This document shows positions 48,928-57,083 of a stretch of 64,000 nucleotides of DNA, piece by piece. The DNA comes from Thioclava nitratireducens (GTDB lineage Bacteria > Pseudomonadota > Alphaproteobacteria > Rhodobacterales > Rhodobacteraceae): positions 171,501-235,500 of the forward strand of contig NZ_CP019437.1 in NCBI RefSeq assembly GCF_001940525.2, given 5' to 3'. Position 1 is the first letter of the stretch; each line of letters opens with the position of its first letter. The translations under genes and the position numbers were made by a program. The notes under the pieces are model-generated. The model searched no databases and had not been told where the DNA came from. It saw nothing but the letters and a program-made list of their open reading frames with translations.

Positions 48928-49206
48928 TCACAGGCCGTTTTGCAGATCGGCCACCTCGGTGAGCCGTACCGCAAGCTGCCCGTCGCTGCCGTCAATCTCG
49001 GTCAGCTCGCCGCGCGCGATCAGCTTGTCTCCCACGTAGAGTTCAACCGGGTCGTCCACTTTCCGGTCGAGGGACAGCACCGCATCGCGCTTCAGGCGCA
49101 GCAAATCGCGCACCAGCGGGCGGGCCTTGCCGACCGAGATGGTGATCTCGATCGGCACCTGCGTGAAGGGATTGGCGGTCGAGGCATTCGGCGCGGTCTC
49201 ATTCAT
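48928..49206 (-). CDS. fliN: flagellar motor switch protein FliN
   Basis: A 92-aa protein that is essentially one SpoA (SpoA/HrcQ) domain: IEITISVGKARPLVRDLLRLKRDAVLSLDRKVDDPVELYVGDKLIARGELTEIDGSDGQLAVRLTEV. It forms the bottom of the C ring, where CheY acts, and docks FliH. The start was chosen at the ATG at 49206, which overlaps the fliH stop; the open frame runs far upstream inside fliH only as a shadow. Confidence 0.92.
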   Translation of the reverse strand: MNETAPNASTANPFTQVPIEITISVGKARPLVRDLLRLKRDAVLSLDRKVDDPVELYVGDKLIARGELTEIDGSDGQLAVRLTEVADLQNGL

Positions 49207-49795
49207 CGGGCTTGTCCTTCGCGGTGGCGGTGAAATAGGTCGTGACCGCTCGCGAAATGGCGGCGATGACGGCGTCGAGATCGACGCGGGTCTCGGTATC
49301 GGCGAAGCGCAGATAGACCTGCCCTTCGCCAAGGCTGGGCTCCGCGACGAATGCGAGCGGCAAGTCTGCGCGCGGCGCCAGCGCCTCTTGGATCTGCGGC
49401 AATGCGGTCGGATTGCCGACCACCGTGATCGGCCTCGCGCAGAGATCCCCGGCAATCGGCATCAATTGCTCGGCCACGACGGCGCTAAGCGACGCACGCG
49501 CGAGCTCGGGCAACAGTTTTCCGCAGATCTCGAGCAGAAGCGGCTCGAGCGCACCGAGCATGTGCTGGCGCGCCTCGTTATAGGTGAAGCCCAGCGCCTG
49601 CAGGTTGCGCCCGAGATCGCCGTGAAGTCGCGCGGTTTCGACGTTTTGCGCGGCGACCGCATCGTCCCAGCCTGCCTGGTAACCGGTCTCGAACGCAGCA
49701 AGCTTGGTCTCTTCCAACTCGGCCGGGTCGAGCGCGATTTCACCCGCCTCGCTCGCCTTCGGCTCAAAGGATTCGAGTTTCAGCCTTTGGCCCAT
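49199..49795 (-). CDS. fliH: FliH-like flagellar assembly protein
   Basis: A 198-aa protein between fliF and fliN. Position and layout fit FliH, the negative regulator and stator of the FliI ATPase: an acidic N-terminus, a helix AAFETGYQAGWDDAVAAQNVETARLHGDLGRNLQALGFTYNEARQHMLGALEPLL, and a V-ATPase-E-like C-terminus (ALAPRADLPLAFVAEPSLGEGQVYLRF). The sequence is divergent, as usual in this family of bacteria. ATG at 49795 overlaps the fliF stop. Confidence 0.75.
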   Translation of the reverse strand: MGQRLKLESFEPKASEAGEIALDPAELEETKLAAFETGYQAGWDDAVAAQNVETARLHGDLGRNLQALGFTYNEARQHMLGALEPLLLEICGKLLPELARASLSAVVAEQLMPIAGDLCARPITVVGNPTALPQIQEALAPRADLPLAFVAEPSLGEGQVYLRFADTETRVDLDAVIAAISRAVTTYFTATAKDKPDE

Positions 49796-51423
49796 CACGC
49801 TTTCTCCGACGGTTCTTCCATCCAGCTACGCAGGATTTCGACGGTTTCGGCCTGACGCTCCTCGATCATCTTCTTGAGGCGGTCAACCGGATCGGCAGGG
49901 CGGTCGAGATCGAAATCCGTCTGTCGCGCCATCGGTAGATCCCCGAGGTCGAAGTCGGACACCAGCTGCATGTTCATATCGGGCATCTCCCCATCGTCGA
50001 TTTCACCGGTGAGCGTCGTTGAAGACCGGGAGTTCTCCTCTGACGTGGCATTTGGCGCCGGCAGTTCCGCGGCTCCTTCTCGGGTTTTCTGCAGCAGGAT
50101 CGGACGCGCGACAAAGAGGCCGAGCACAAGCGCAACGATTGCGAGCACTGCGATCTGGATGATCTGCGTCAGATCAAGGGCCATGCTGTCGATGAATCCG
50201 GCGCCAGCGAGGGTTCCCGCTTCCGGCAGCGCCTCGAACTGCATGGAGCGCAGCGTGATCACGTCGCCCCGCGCCTCGTCGAATCCCACCGCGGAGGCCA
50301 CGAGCTCGCGCAGATCGGCCAGTTCGGCATCGCTGCGCGGCGTCCAGCTAGGTGTCCCGTCGGGATTGGTGCCGCGCACCCCGTCGACCAGCACCGCGAC
50401 GCTAAGCCGCTTGAGAGCGCCGGGCTTGCGAAGCAATTCACGACGCGTCTCAGAGACTTCGAAGTTGGTGCGCGCGCGCGTCTCGCTCGTACGGCTTTGC
50501 GACTTGCCGGTCGCGCCAGTCCCGTTGTCGGGCAGGTTGGAGGCCACGGTCGTCGCCGGGGGTGTCGTCGAATCGGAGGTTTTCGAGGTTTCGGACGTGT
50601 CGGTCGCGATCGCCACCCGGCCCTGCGGGTCGAAGCGACGCTCGGTGATCGCCTCGCGCTCTGTCACGGTGTCGAGCGCCACCTCGACCACGGCATTCCC
50701 GGGACCGACGCGCGCCTCCAGCAGCCGTTCGACGTTCCGCTTCAGCCCCAGAGCGCGAGTCTCCCCGCCGCCGGGCAGCGCGGGATTGTCGCTGAAGGGA
50801 ATGAGCCCACGCGCCGAGTCGATTACCGAGACATCTTGGGGCGTCATGCCGGTTACCGCCGAGGCCACGAGATAGCGAACGGCCTTCGCCTGCGCAGCGC
50901 TCAGCCCCGCAAGAGCCGGCGTGATCGTCACAGAGGCCGTCGGCTCAAGCGTTCCGCGAAAAGGCGCATTCGTCGGATGCGCGATATGCACGCGCGCCGA
51001 CCGAATAGACGGCACCGCAGCGATGGTTCGCGCCAATTCCCCTTCTTTCGCGCGCCAATAGGCGGCGTCAAACATCTGCGAGGTCGTGCCGAAGCCCGAG
51101 AGCGAATCGAGCAGCTCATAGCCTGCGCCACCGGTCGCGGGCAGACCTTGCGAGGCGAGAGTCATGCGCAATTCGTCCCGCTTCGGCGCGGCGACAAAGA
51201 TCGAATCGCCACGCACCTCGTAGGCCACCCCGCGCTGTTCGAGCGCGGAGATCACCTCGCCCGCCTCCGCGCTGCCGAGGCCCGCGTAAAGCAAGGCCAG
51301 CGTCGGCTTCGACGCGATCGATCCGATTGCTAAGACCGTGGCGACCATCGCAATCACGCCGAAAACCGCGGCGAGTTTCCGGCGCATATCCAGGCCAGCC
51401 CAAGTGTCGATGAGTTGCTGCAA
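49795..51423 (-). CDS. fliF: flagellar MS-ring protein FliF
   Basis: A 542-aa inner-membrane ring protein. The N-terminal membrane segment (LAAVFGVIAMVATVLAIGSIA) is followed by the YscJ/RBM domain (ALLYAGLGSAEAGEVISALEQRGVAYEVRGDSIFV, GYELLDSLSGFGTTSQMFDAAYWRAKEGELARTIA), a long periplasmic part, a second membrane segment (IIQIAVLAIVALVLGLFVARPIL) and a cytoplasmic FliG-binding tail. I place the start at TTG 51423 (LQQLIDTWAGLD), because GGAGG lies six bases before it and FliF homologues begin this way; GTG at 51468 is the alternative. Confidence 0.92.
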   Translation of the reverse strand: MQQLIDTWAGLDMRRKLAAVFGVIAMVATVLAIGSIASKPTLALLYAGLGSAEAGEVISALEQRGVAYEVRGDSIFVAAPKRDELRMTLASQGLPATGGAGYELLDSLSGFGTTSQMFDAAYWRAKEGELARTIAAVPSIRSARVHIAHPTNAPFRGTLEPTASVTITPALAGLSAAQAKAVRYLVASAVTGMTPQDVSVIDSARGLIPFSDNPALPGGGETRALGLKRNVERLLEARVGPGNAVVEVALDTVTEREAITERRFDPQGRVAIATDTSETSKTSDSTTPPATTVASNLPDNGTGATGKSQSRTSETRARTNFEVSETRRELLRKPGALKRLSVAVLVDGVRGTNPDGTPSWTPRSDAELADLRELVASAVGFDEARGDVITLRSMQFEALPEAGTLAGAGFIDSMALDLTQIIQIAVLAIVALVLGLFVARPILLQKTREGAAELPAPNATSEENSRSSTTLTGEIDDGEMPDMNMQLVSDFDLGDLPMARQTDFDLDRPADPVDRLKKMIEERQAETVEILRSWMEEPSEKA

Positions 51424-51483
51424 GACGAACCTCCAGAGAGCGGGCGTTCTGCCCGGCGTCACGGGCACCTTCCTTCATTGCGA

Positions 51484-51498
51484 TTAACAATCGGTTAG
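51484..51498. promoter_or_regulatory. CtrA-like site between fliF and fliL
   Basis: TTAA-CAATCGG-TTAG, a 7-of-8 match to the CtrA site TTAA-N7-TTAA, in the 121-base divergent region between fliF and fliL. CtrA controls flagellar genes in alphaproteobacteria, so joint control of both operons is likely. One position differs, so this is tentative. Confidence 0.5.
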
Positions 51499-51544
51499 TC
51501 CGACTCGGCTATTCCAAGCCTCGACCCGACACAGCGAGGCCCCC

Positions 51545-52036
51545 ATGACGGAAGCCACTGCCGAGGCGGACGAGCCGCCGAAGAAGAAGACCAAGCTGAT
51601 GCTCCTGATCGGCCTCGTCCTCATGCTTATGCTGGGGAGCGGTGGGTTCTACGCGGTCTATTCGGGGCTGGTTCTCGCGCCTCCAGAGGCCACGCATGCC
51701 GCCGCTGCGCCGGAGGCGCATACACCGGAGGCACTTCCCGACATCGCCTATGTCGCACTCGACCCGCTCGCAATTACGCTGAGCGGCGCCTCCGCGCGCC
51801 ATCTGCGCTTCGCGGCGCAACTCGAAGTGCCGAGCGCCTATGAACATGACGTAGAGCTGTTGAAGCCGCGCGTGATGGACGTGCTGAATGGGTATTTGCG
51901 CGCCGTCGACGTCAGCCTTCTGGAAGACCCGAGCGCGATGATGCGCCTGCGCGCGCAGATGTTGCGACGGATTCAACTGGTCACCGGAGACGGGCGCGTG
52001 CGCGACCTTCTCGTCATCGAATTCGTGCTGAACTGA
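51545..52036 (+). CDS. fliL: flagellar basal-body protein FliL (copy 1)
   Basis: A 163-aa protein: Lys-rich cytoplasmic start (EADEPPKKKTK), one membrane segment (LMLLIGLVLMLMLGSGGFYAVYSG), and a periplasmic FliL domain (YVALDPLAITLSGASARHLRFAAQLEVP, KPRVMDVLNGYLRAV, LRAQMLRRIQLVTGDGRVRDLLVIEFVLN). FliL rings surround the stators and raise torque. First gene of the rightward operon that leads to flhB. Confidence 0.92.
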   Translation: MTEATAEADEPPKKKTKLMLLIGLVLMLMLGSGGFYAVYSGLVLAPPEATHAAAAPEAHTPEALPDIAYVALDPLAITLSGASARHLRFAAQLEVPSAYEHDVELLKPRVMDVLNGYLRAVDVSLLEDPSAMMRLRAQMLRRIQLVTGDGRVRDLLVIEFVLN

Positions 52037-52047
52037 GGGAGAGGCTG

Positions 52048-52401
52048 ATGCAATTCCTTGCCGAAATCACATCCGGGCTCGCAGCCTTGGCGGCGGCGAC
52101 CTATTGCTTCGTGCTCGCGCGCAGGCTCAAGCGTTTCAACCAACTCGAAACCGGGATGGGCGGGGCCATCGCCGTGCTGTCCGCGCAGGTCGACGACATG
52201 ACTCGCGCGCTTGAACGGGCGCAGGCCACCGCGGGCACATCCGAGCGACAATTGCGCGCGCTGACCGAACGCGCGGAGGCGGGGGCGGAGAAGCTCGAGC
52301 TGCTTCTGGCCTCCCTGCATGATCTTCCCGAAGACGGTGAACCACGCCGCCGCGTGCTGCGCCGGCGGCAACGCGAAACGGATATCGAGGCCGCGCAATG
52401 A
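52048..52401 (+). CDS. membrane-anchored flagellar-cluster protein of unknown function
   Basis: A 117-aa protein with an N-terminal membrane segment (ITSGLAALAAATYCFVLARRL) and a coiled coil (FNQLETGMGGAIAVLSAQVDDMTRALERAQAT). Proteins of this kind (DUF6468-like) stand between fliL and motE in rhodobacterial flagellar clusters. Overlaps motE by ATGA. Role unknown. Confidence 0.7.
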   Translation: MQFLAEITSGLAALAAATYCFVLARRLKRFNQLETGMGGAIAVLSAQVDDMTRALERAQATAGTSERQLRALTERAEAGAEKLELLLASLHDLPEDGEPRRRVLRRRQRETDIEAAQ

Positions 52402-53000
52402 ACCGCGCAGCCGAACGCAAACCCGGTAGACGCAGGCCCCGCCCGGGCCGCGGTGCCCTCTGGATCATCGCTGCGCTTTTTGTCCTCTCCGGCGGCATGC
52501 AGCTTGCACAGAGCGGAGCTTGGGCGCGCGATACCGCGGAACCAGTGCACGAGACAAAGGCGACAAAACCGCAGGACGGTTGTATCGACGACGCCGGGTT
52601 CACGGCGATGCTCGCCGATCTCAAGGCGCGGGAAGCGAAACTGGTCGAACAGGAAGGACTGCTTACTGACCGCCGCAATGCGCTCGCCCTTGCCGAAACC
52701 CGCTTGGAAAAGCGACTGAACGATCTCGTCGCTGCGGAAGAGGCGCTGTCTAAGACCGTCGCCGTGGCGGAAGAGGGTGCCGACAAGGATGTCGGAAAGC
52801 TCGTTGCGCTGTACGAGAACATGAAGCCGAAACAGGCCGCATCGCTTTTCGCCGAAATGGACCCGAATTTCGCCGCCGGTTTCCTCGCGCGCATGCGCCC
52901 CGCCGCCGCTGCTGCGGTCATGGAAAGTCTCGAACCCAAAACGGCCTACGCGATCAGCGTGCTGATGGCAGGCCGTAACGCGGGCGCACCGCGCAACTGA
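52398..53000 (+). CDS. motE: MotE-like stator chaperone
   Basis: A 200-aa protein: basic cytoplasmic start, membrane segment (GALWIIAALFVLSGGMQLAQSGAWA), coiled coil (ADLKAREAKLVEQEGLLTDRRNALALAETRLEKRL) and an MgtE-N-like C-terminal domain (GKLVALYENMKPKQAASLFAEMDPNFAAGFLARMRP). In Sinorhizobium MotE helps fold the periplasmic motor protein MotC. It lies before motA in the same operon. Confidence 0.8.
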   Translation: MNRAAERKPGRRRPRPGRGALWIIAALFVLSGGMQLAQSGAWARDTAEPVHETKATKPQDGCIDDAGFTAMLADLKAREAKLVEQEGLLTDRRNALALAETRLEKRLNDLVAAEEALSKTVAVAEEGADKDVGKLVALYENMKPKQAASLFAEMDPNFAAGFLARMRPAAAAAVMESLEPKTAYAISVLMAGRNAGAPRN

Positions 53001-53076
53001 GCGATGTTTAAGGCTCTTGGGCCTTTCTTAAACCGAATCATCCAAAGTCGCCCGAGAGAAACGGAAGAGGCTTTCC

Positions 53077-53946
53077 ATGATCGGCGTCATCGGGATCGTG
53101 ATCATCTTCGTGATGGTGTTCGGCGGCTATGTCGCGGCGGGCGGCAAGATGGGGATTATCCTCAAATCCCTGCCTTTCGAGATGATCATGATCGGCGGCG
53201 CAGCTGTGGGCGCCTTTGTACTCTCGAACGACCTGGCCTCGATCAAGCATACGCTGAAGGATGTCGGGAAGGTCTTCAAAGGCCCCAAATGGAAACCCGA
53301 CGACTATCGCGATCTTCTGTGCCTTCTGTTCGAATTGATCCGGCTCGCCCGACAGAACCCCGTCGCAATCGAAGAACATATCGAAGATCCGGAAAAATCC
53401 TCGATCTTCGGAAAATATCCGAAAATCCTCCACGATCACGAGGCGGTCGACATCATATGTGACACGATGCGATCGGCTTCGATGAACTACGACGATCCCA
53501 TGCAGGTGGAAGAGGTGCTCGACAAGCAACTCGAGGCAAATTACCACCATGCCATGCATTCGAGCCACGCTATGCAGTCGGTGGCCGACGCGATGCCCGC
53601 CCTCGGGATCGTCGCGGCAGTGCTCGGCGTGATCAAGACGATGGGCTCGATCGATCAGCCTCCGGAAATTCTCGGCAAGATGATCGGCGGCGCGCTTGTC
53701 GGCACCTTTCTCGGCGTGTTCATCGCCTACGGATTCATCGCCCCTTTCGCGAGCCGGATGAAAGGGGTGACCGACGAAGACAGCCACTTCTACAAGCTTA
53801 TCCGCGAGGTGTTGATCGCCAACCTGCACAACCACGCGACCAATATCTGCATCGAGGTCGGTCGCCAGAACACGCCCCACCATATTCGCCCCAGCTTCTC
53901 CGACCTTGAGGAGGCCTTGAAGTCGGTGAAGTCGGAGGCGGCATGA
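53077..53946 (+). CDS. motA: flagellar motor stator protein MotA
   Basis: A 289-aa ion-channel subunit of the stator. Four membrane segments are seen (MIGVIGIVIIFVMVFGGYVAAGG, LPFEMIMIGGAAVGAFVLS, MPALGIVAAVLGVIKTMGSI, IGGALVGTFLGVFIAYGFIAPFA); the third carries the Pro-x-x-Gly-Ile pattern and the cytoplasmic loop the charged residues that touch FliG (RLARQNPVAIEEHIEDPEKSS). ATG at 53077 has GGAAGAGG upstream. Its partner MotB is not in the window. Confidence 0.95.
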   Translation: MIGVIGIVIIFVMVFGGYVAAGGKMGIILKSLPFEMIMIGGAAVGAFVLSNDLASIKHTLKDVGKVFKGPKWKPDDYRDLLCLLFELIRLARQNPVAIEEHIEDPEKSSIFGKYPKILHDHEAVDIICDTMRSASMNYDDPMQVEEVLDKQLEANYHHAMHSSHAMQSVADAMPALGIVAAVLGVIKTMGSIDQPPEILGKMIGGALVGTFLGVFIAYGFIAPFASRMKGVTDEDSHFYKLIREVLIANLHNHATNICIEVGRQNTPHHIRPSFSDLEEALKSVKSEAA

Positions 53947-56249
53947 GGCTCTGGTTCGCACTTCTATTTCTGCTGCCCCTCGCGCCGGCACATGCAACGG
54001 TGATTCCGGTCAAATCGGGGGAGCATGACGGCTTTTCACGCCTTGTCGTCTATCTACCGGCATCGGCGAGCCGGGCGATTACGCCTGTCGATGGGGGGAT
54101 ACGGATAGATACTGACGCCCCCGAGCCGCAATTCGCGACCCAGAACGTTTTCGAGTTGATACCCCGTGACAGATTGCAGGCGCTCGCGGCACAAGCCGAT
54201 GGCGGGTTGTTTCTGAAACTCGCGCCCGGGGTCGCGCCTGAAACCTTCTCGCTCGAGAGCGGCGCGTTTGTCATCGACCTCAAGGATCCTTCTCCAGGTC
54301 AAACCGTCCCTCCGGTAATTGCGACGGGTGAAGATCGATCGCAGACCACGTCAACGAAGCCCCCACCAGCCTCTCGGCCCCGCCCGAAAACCGTTCAACC
54401 CGTGAGGATCGGAGACGACTACCTCGACCTGTTCTGGCGAGCTACGACTGCACAAGAGGAGCCTGCCAACGCGCCGGTGAATATCTCTGATGGCGCGCCC
54501 AAACCGCCCCTCCCCCCGAAACCCGATCCACGGCTCGATGGCATTGAAGAGCGCCTTCTACGCCAGATGTCGCGCGCGGCATCGCAGGGGCTCGTCACGC
54601 CACAGATGACGCCGACCGAGGAAAAGCCCGCGCAAGGGCGACACGCTCCACCACCCACAGGCGACAGGGCCGCCGAAACGGCTGAAATTCCGCAGGCGCC
54701 TCAGGGCCCGACACCTCCACCGCATCTTGCGATCGACTCGGTTACAGCGATCGACCGTGACCAACTTGCCACAGGCCTCCAGGCGCCTCCCGAGGTATCC
54801 GGGTGCCCGCCCGACCGATATTTCGAGCTCGCGAACTGGGTCGACGAGCGTCCGGCCTTCGCTCAGATCAGCGATGCGCGAAAAGGCCTCTTGGGCGAAT
54901 TCGACGCACCCAATCCGCGTAAGGTGACAGCATTGGCGCGGCTTTACATCGCCTTCGGCTTCGGGACGGAGGCCCGCGCGCTGTTGCGCGATATGGGCAA
55001 GGATGGACCGAGCAAGAATGCGCTGCTCTTCGTGGGAGCGGTGCTCGACGCCGATCCTACCGCCGCCACCTCGCCGCTTGCTCAGCTCACCGATTGCAAT
55101 CGCGCGGTCGCGCTTTGGGCCTTCCTCGCAGCTGACCCGCTTCCCGAAAAACGCGATGTTGCCTTCGCGGCGCTTCGCCGACATTTCGAGGCGCTTCCAG
55201 CCGATTTGCGGCGGTCTCTGGCGCCAAACCTTGTGGCACGCCTCACGCAGATCGGAGCGGCGGATGTGGCACGATCGCTCGAGCCGGCTGTCAGCCGGAT
55301 CACGACCGGGGATCGACGTGCGCTCGACACGATGGAAGCCGAAATCCAAGTGGTGGAGGGCGATCCGCAAGCTTCGGGGCGCCTTGAAGCGCTTTCGAAG
55401 ACGAACTCGGCGCAAGGGCTGCGCGCGTTGATCTTGTGGCTCAACAGCCAGATCGACGCGGGCGAAGCGGTCGACCCGGCAGCTCTTGCGAATGCAGAGG
55501 CCTTGGCTTTCGAACTCGCCGACGCGCCGGAGGCTCCGGAATTGCGTCGTATCGCCGCGATTGGCCACGCCGCGAATTCCGAATTCGGCAAAGCCTTCGA
55601 GATTTACTCAGATGCGACCGAGATCGCGGATTCGAAGGGCACGCTCGAAGCGATATTCTCGCGGTTGGTTGGGCAAGCCGGCGACGGTGATTTCCTTCGA
55701 ACCCTTTATGACCAATTGCCCCTAGCCGAGAAAGCCGCGCAGACCTCCGGGCTGCGACAAGAACTGGCCGGACGTGCAATATCTCTGGGAATGCCTGCCG
55801 TTGCCGTGCGCCTTCTCGGACAGGCCGATCCGTTGTCGGTGCAGGACAAGACTCTGCTCGCGCGGGCCGCGCTCCTCGAACTGGATCCAGCTGCCGCCGT
55901 CGCGCACCTGAAGGATTTGGAGGGTAAACAGATCGAGCAGATCAGAGCCGCTGCCTTGTCTCGACTCGGTCGCCACGACGAGGCGCGCGCCGCCTACCTC
56001 CGCGCGGGCAATCCGGAAGGGGCCCGCGCGCAATCTTGGCACAAGGGCGATTGGTCAAGCCTGGATGCCCCTCCAGATGCGGTAGAACAGCGTTTTCTGG
56101 AAACTTTCGGGGCGACGTCCTCACAAAGGAACGAGGTGAAAGGCGGGCCGCTCACGCGGGCCCGCAGCCTGTTGGAGCAAAGCCAGGCAGAACGCGAAAC
56201 GCTGTCGAAAATGCTCGATCGCCTTGCTTTGCCCCCTGTTCAGCAGTGA
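53943..56249 (+). CDS. 768-aa exported protein coupled to motA
   Basis: Begins with a signal peptide (MRLWFALLFLLPLAPAHA) and an AMIN-like beta region (residues 20-115: TVIPVKSGEHDGFSRLVVYLP, FVIDLKDPSPGQ). A Pro-rich linker follows (about 115-260), then about 480 residues of helical, TPR-like sequence (LYIAFGFGTEARALLRDMGKDGPSKNALLFVGAVLD). The ATGA overlap with motA and the motE gene upstream suggest a periplasmic motor protein, perhaps the counterpart of rhizobial MotC; sequence similarity to MotC is not evident to me. Function is therefore inferred. Confidence 0.65.
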   Translation: MRLWFALLFLLPLAPAHATVIPVKSGEHDGFSRLVVYLPASASRAITPVDGGIRIDTDAPEPQFATQNVFELIPRDRLQALAAQADGGLFLKLAPGVAPETFSLESGAFVIDLKDPSPGQTVPPVIATGEDRSQTTSTKPPPASRPRPKTVQPVRIGDDYLDLFWRATTAQEEPANAPVNISDGAPKPPLPPKPDPRLDGIEERLLRQMSRAASQGLVTPQMTPTEEKPAQGRHAPPPTGDRAAETAEIPQAPQGPTPPPHLAIDSVTAIDRDQLATGLQAPPEVSGCPPDRYFELANWVDERPAFAQISDARKGLLGEFDAPNPRKVTALARLYIAFGFGTEARALLRDMGKDGPSKNALLFVGAVLDADPTAATSPLAQLTDCNRAVALWAFLAADPLPEKRDVAFAALRRHFEALPADLRRSLAPNLVARLTQIGAADVARSLEPAVSRITTGDRRALDTMEAEIQVVEGDPQASGRLEALSKTNSAQGLRALILWLNSQIDAGEAVDPAALANAEALAFELADAPEAPELRRIAAIGHAANSEFGKAFEIYSDATEIADSKGTLEAIFSRLVGQAGDGDFLRTLYDQLPLAEKAAQTSGLRQELAGRAISLGMPAVAVRLLGQADPLSVQDKTLLARAALLELDPAAAVAHLKDLEGKQIEQIRAAALSRLGRHDEARAAYLRAGNPEGARAQSWHKGDWSSLDAPPDAVEQRFLETFGATSSQRNEVKGGPLTRARSLLEQSQAERETLSKMLDRLALPPVQQ

Positions 56250-56289
56250 CGGGCAAAATCTTCGGAAACGGATTCTAAAGCTTTGCCCG
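56250..56289 (+). other. inverted repeat after the motA-linked gene
   Basis: CGGGCAAA (56250-56257) and TTTGCCCG (56282-56289) frame a 24-nt loop. No T-run follows, so a weak attenuator or processing hairpin is possible between the 768-aa gene and the transglycosylase gene. Confidence 0.35.
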
Positions 56290-56333
56290 CTAGGTCTGGG
56301 GTCGCAAGAATTGCACTGCAAAGGGAAAATCCC

Positions 56334-57083
56334 ATGCCTTGGTTTCGGCGGGCACTTTATATCTTATGTCTTACCCTCACCCCGCTATCCGCGGCGGGAC
56401 AGCCCCAGCTATGCGAGGCCGCCGCGAAACAAGCGTCGCGCGAAAGCGATGTGCCTTACGCGGTGCTCATGGCGATTTCGTTGAATGAGACGGGTCGCAA
56501 GGGAGCAGGCGGCTTCCAGCCCTGGCCCTGGACCGTGAACATGGAGGGCGCGGGACACTGGTTCGACTCCCGGGATTTGGCGCTGGCTTATGTATTCAAG
56601 GAATTCAAACGCGGCGCGCGAAGTTTCGATATCGGCTGTTTCCAGATCAACTTCAAATGGCATGGGCAGCATTTTTCTTCGATCGAAGACATGTTCGACC
56701 CGCTGACAAATGCACGATATGCGGCTCAGTTTCTGAAATCTCTCTATGCCGAAACCGGGGACTGGACAAAGGCTGCCGGGGCCTATCATTCGCGCACGCC
56801 GAAATATGCGAGGCGCTATTCTGAACGCTTCGCGCGTCTTCATGCCAAGCTCGCAGGCAAGGTCGAACCTGAAAAGGTGGTGAATACCTCCGCCACGCGG
56901 GCAACCGCCGGGGCGCCTGAGATTCCGGAGATCGTATTGGCACGAACCGAACCGTCGGCGCAAAGCAGGGATAACCAATATCCCCTCCTGCTTCGCTCGG
57001 AAGGAACAGAGCCTCCAGGCGTGGGCGGTGCTCCGGGAGCCTCGCTCTTCATCCGAGCCGCGCAAAAAGCGCGAGGAATGTGA
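56334..57083 (+). CDS. lytic transglycosylase of the flagellar cluster
   Basis: A 249-aa periplasmic enzyme: signal peptide RALYILCLTLTPLSAAGQ, then an SLT domain with AAKQASRESDVPYAVLMAISLNETGRK (catalytic Glu in LNETG), FDIGCFQINFKWHG and TNARYAAQFLKSLYAETGDWTKAAGAYHS. In this position it probably opens the peptidoglycan for the rod, replacing the muramidase part of FlgJ. ATG at 56334 with AAGGG upstream; the earlier start at 56283 adds non-signal residues. Its stop overlaps the flhA start. Confidence 0.88.
   Translation: MPWFRRALYILCLTLTPLSAAGQPQLCEAAAKQASRESDVPYAVLMAISLNETGRKGAGGFQPWPWTVNMEGAGHWFDSRDLALAYVFKEFKRGARSFDIGCFQINFKWHGQHFSSIEDMFDPLTNARYAAQFLKSLYAETGDWTKAAGAYHSRTPKYARRYSERFARLHAKLAGKVEPEKVVNTSATRATAGAPEIPEIVLARTEPSAQSRDNQYPLLLRSEGTEPPGVGGAPGASLFIRAAQKARGM

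Noticed and set aside
53004-53035. TTTAAGGC...GCCTTTCTTAAA before motA as a CtrA site
   Set aside because: The TTAA elements are not 7 bases apart; the inverted repeat may be a weak hairpin but no function is supported.
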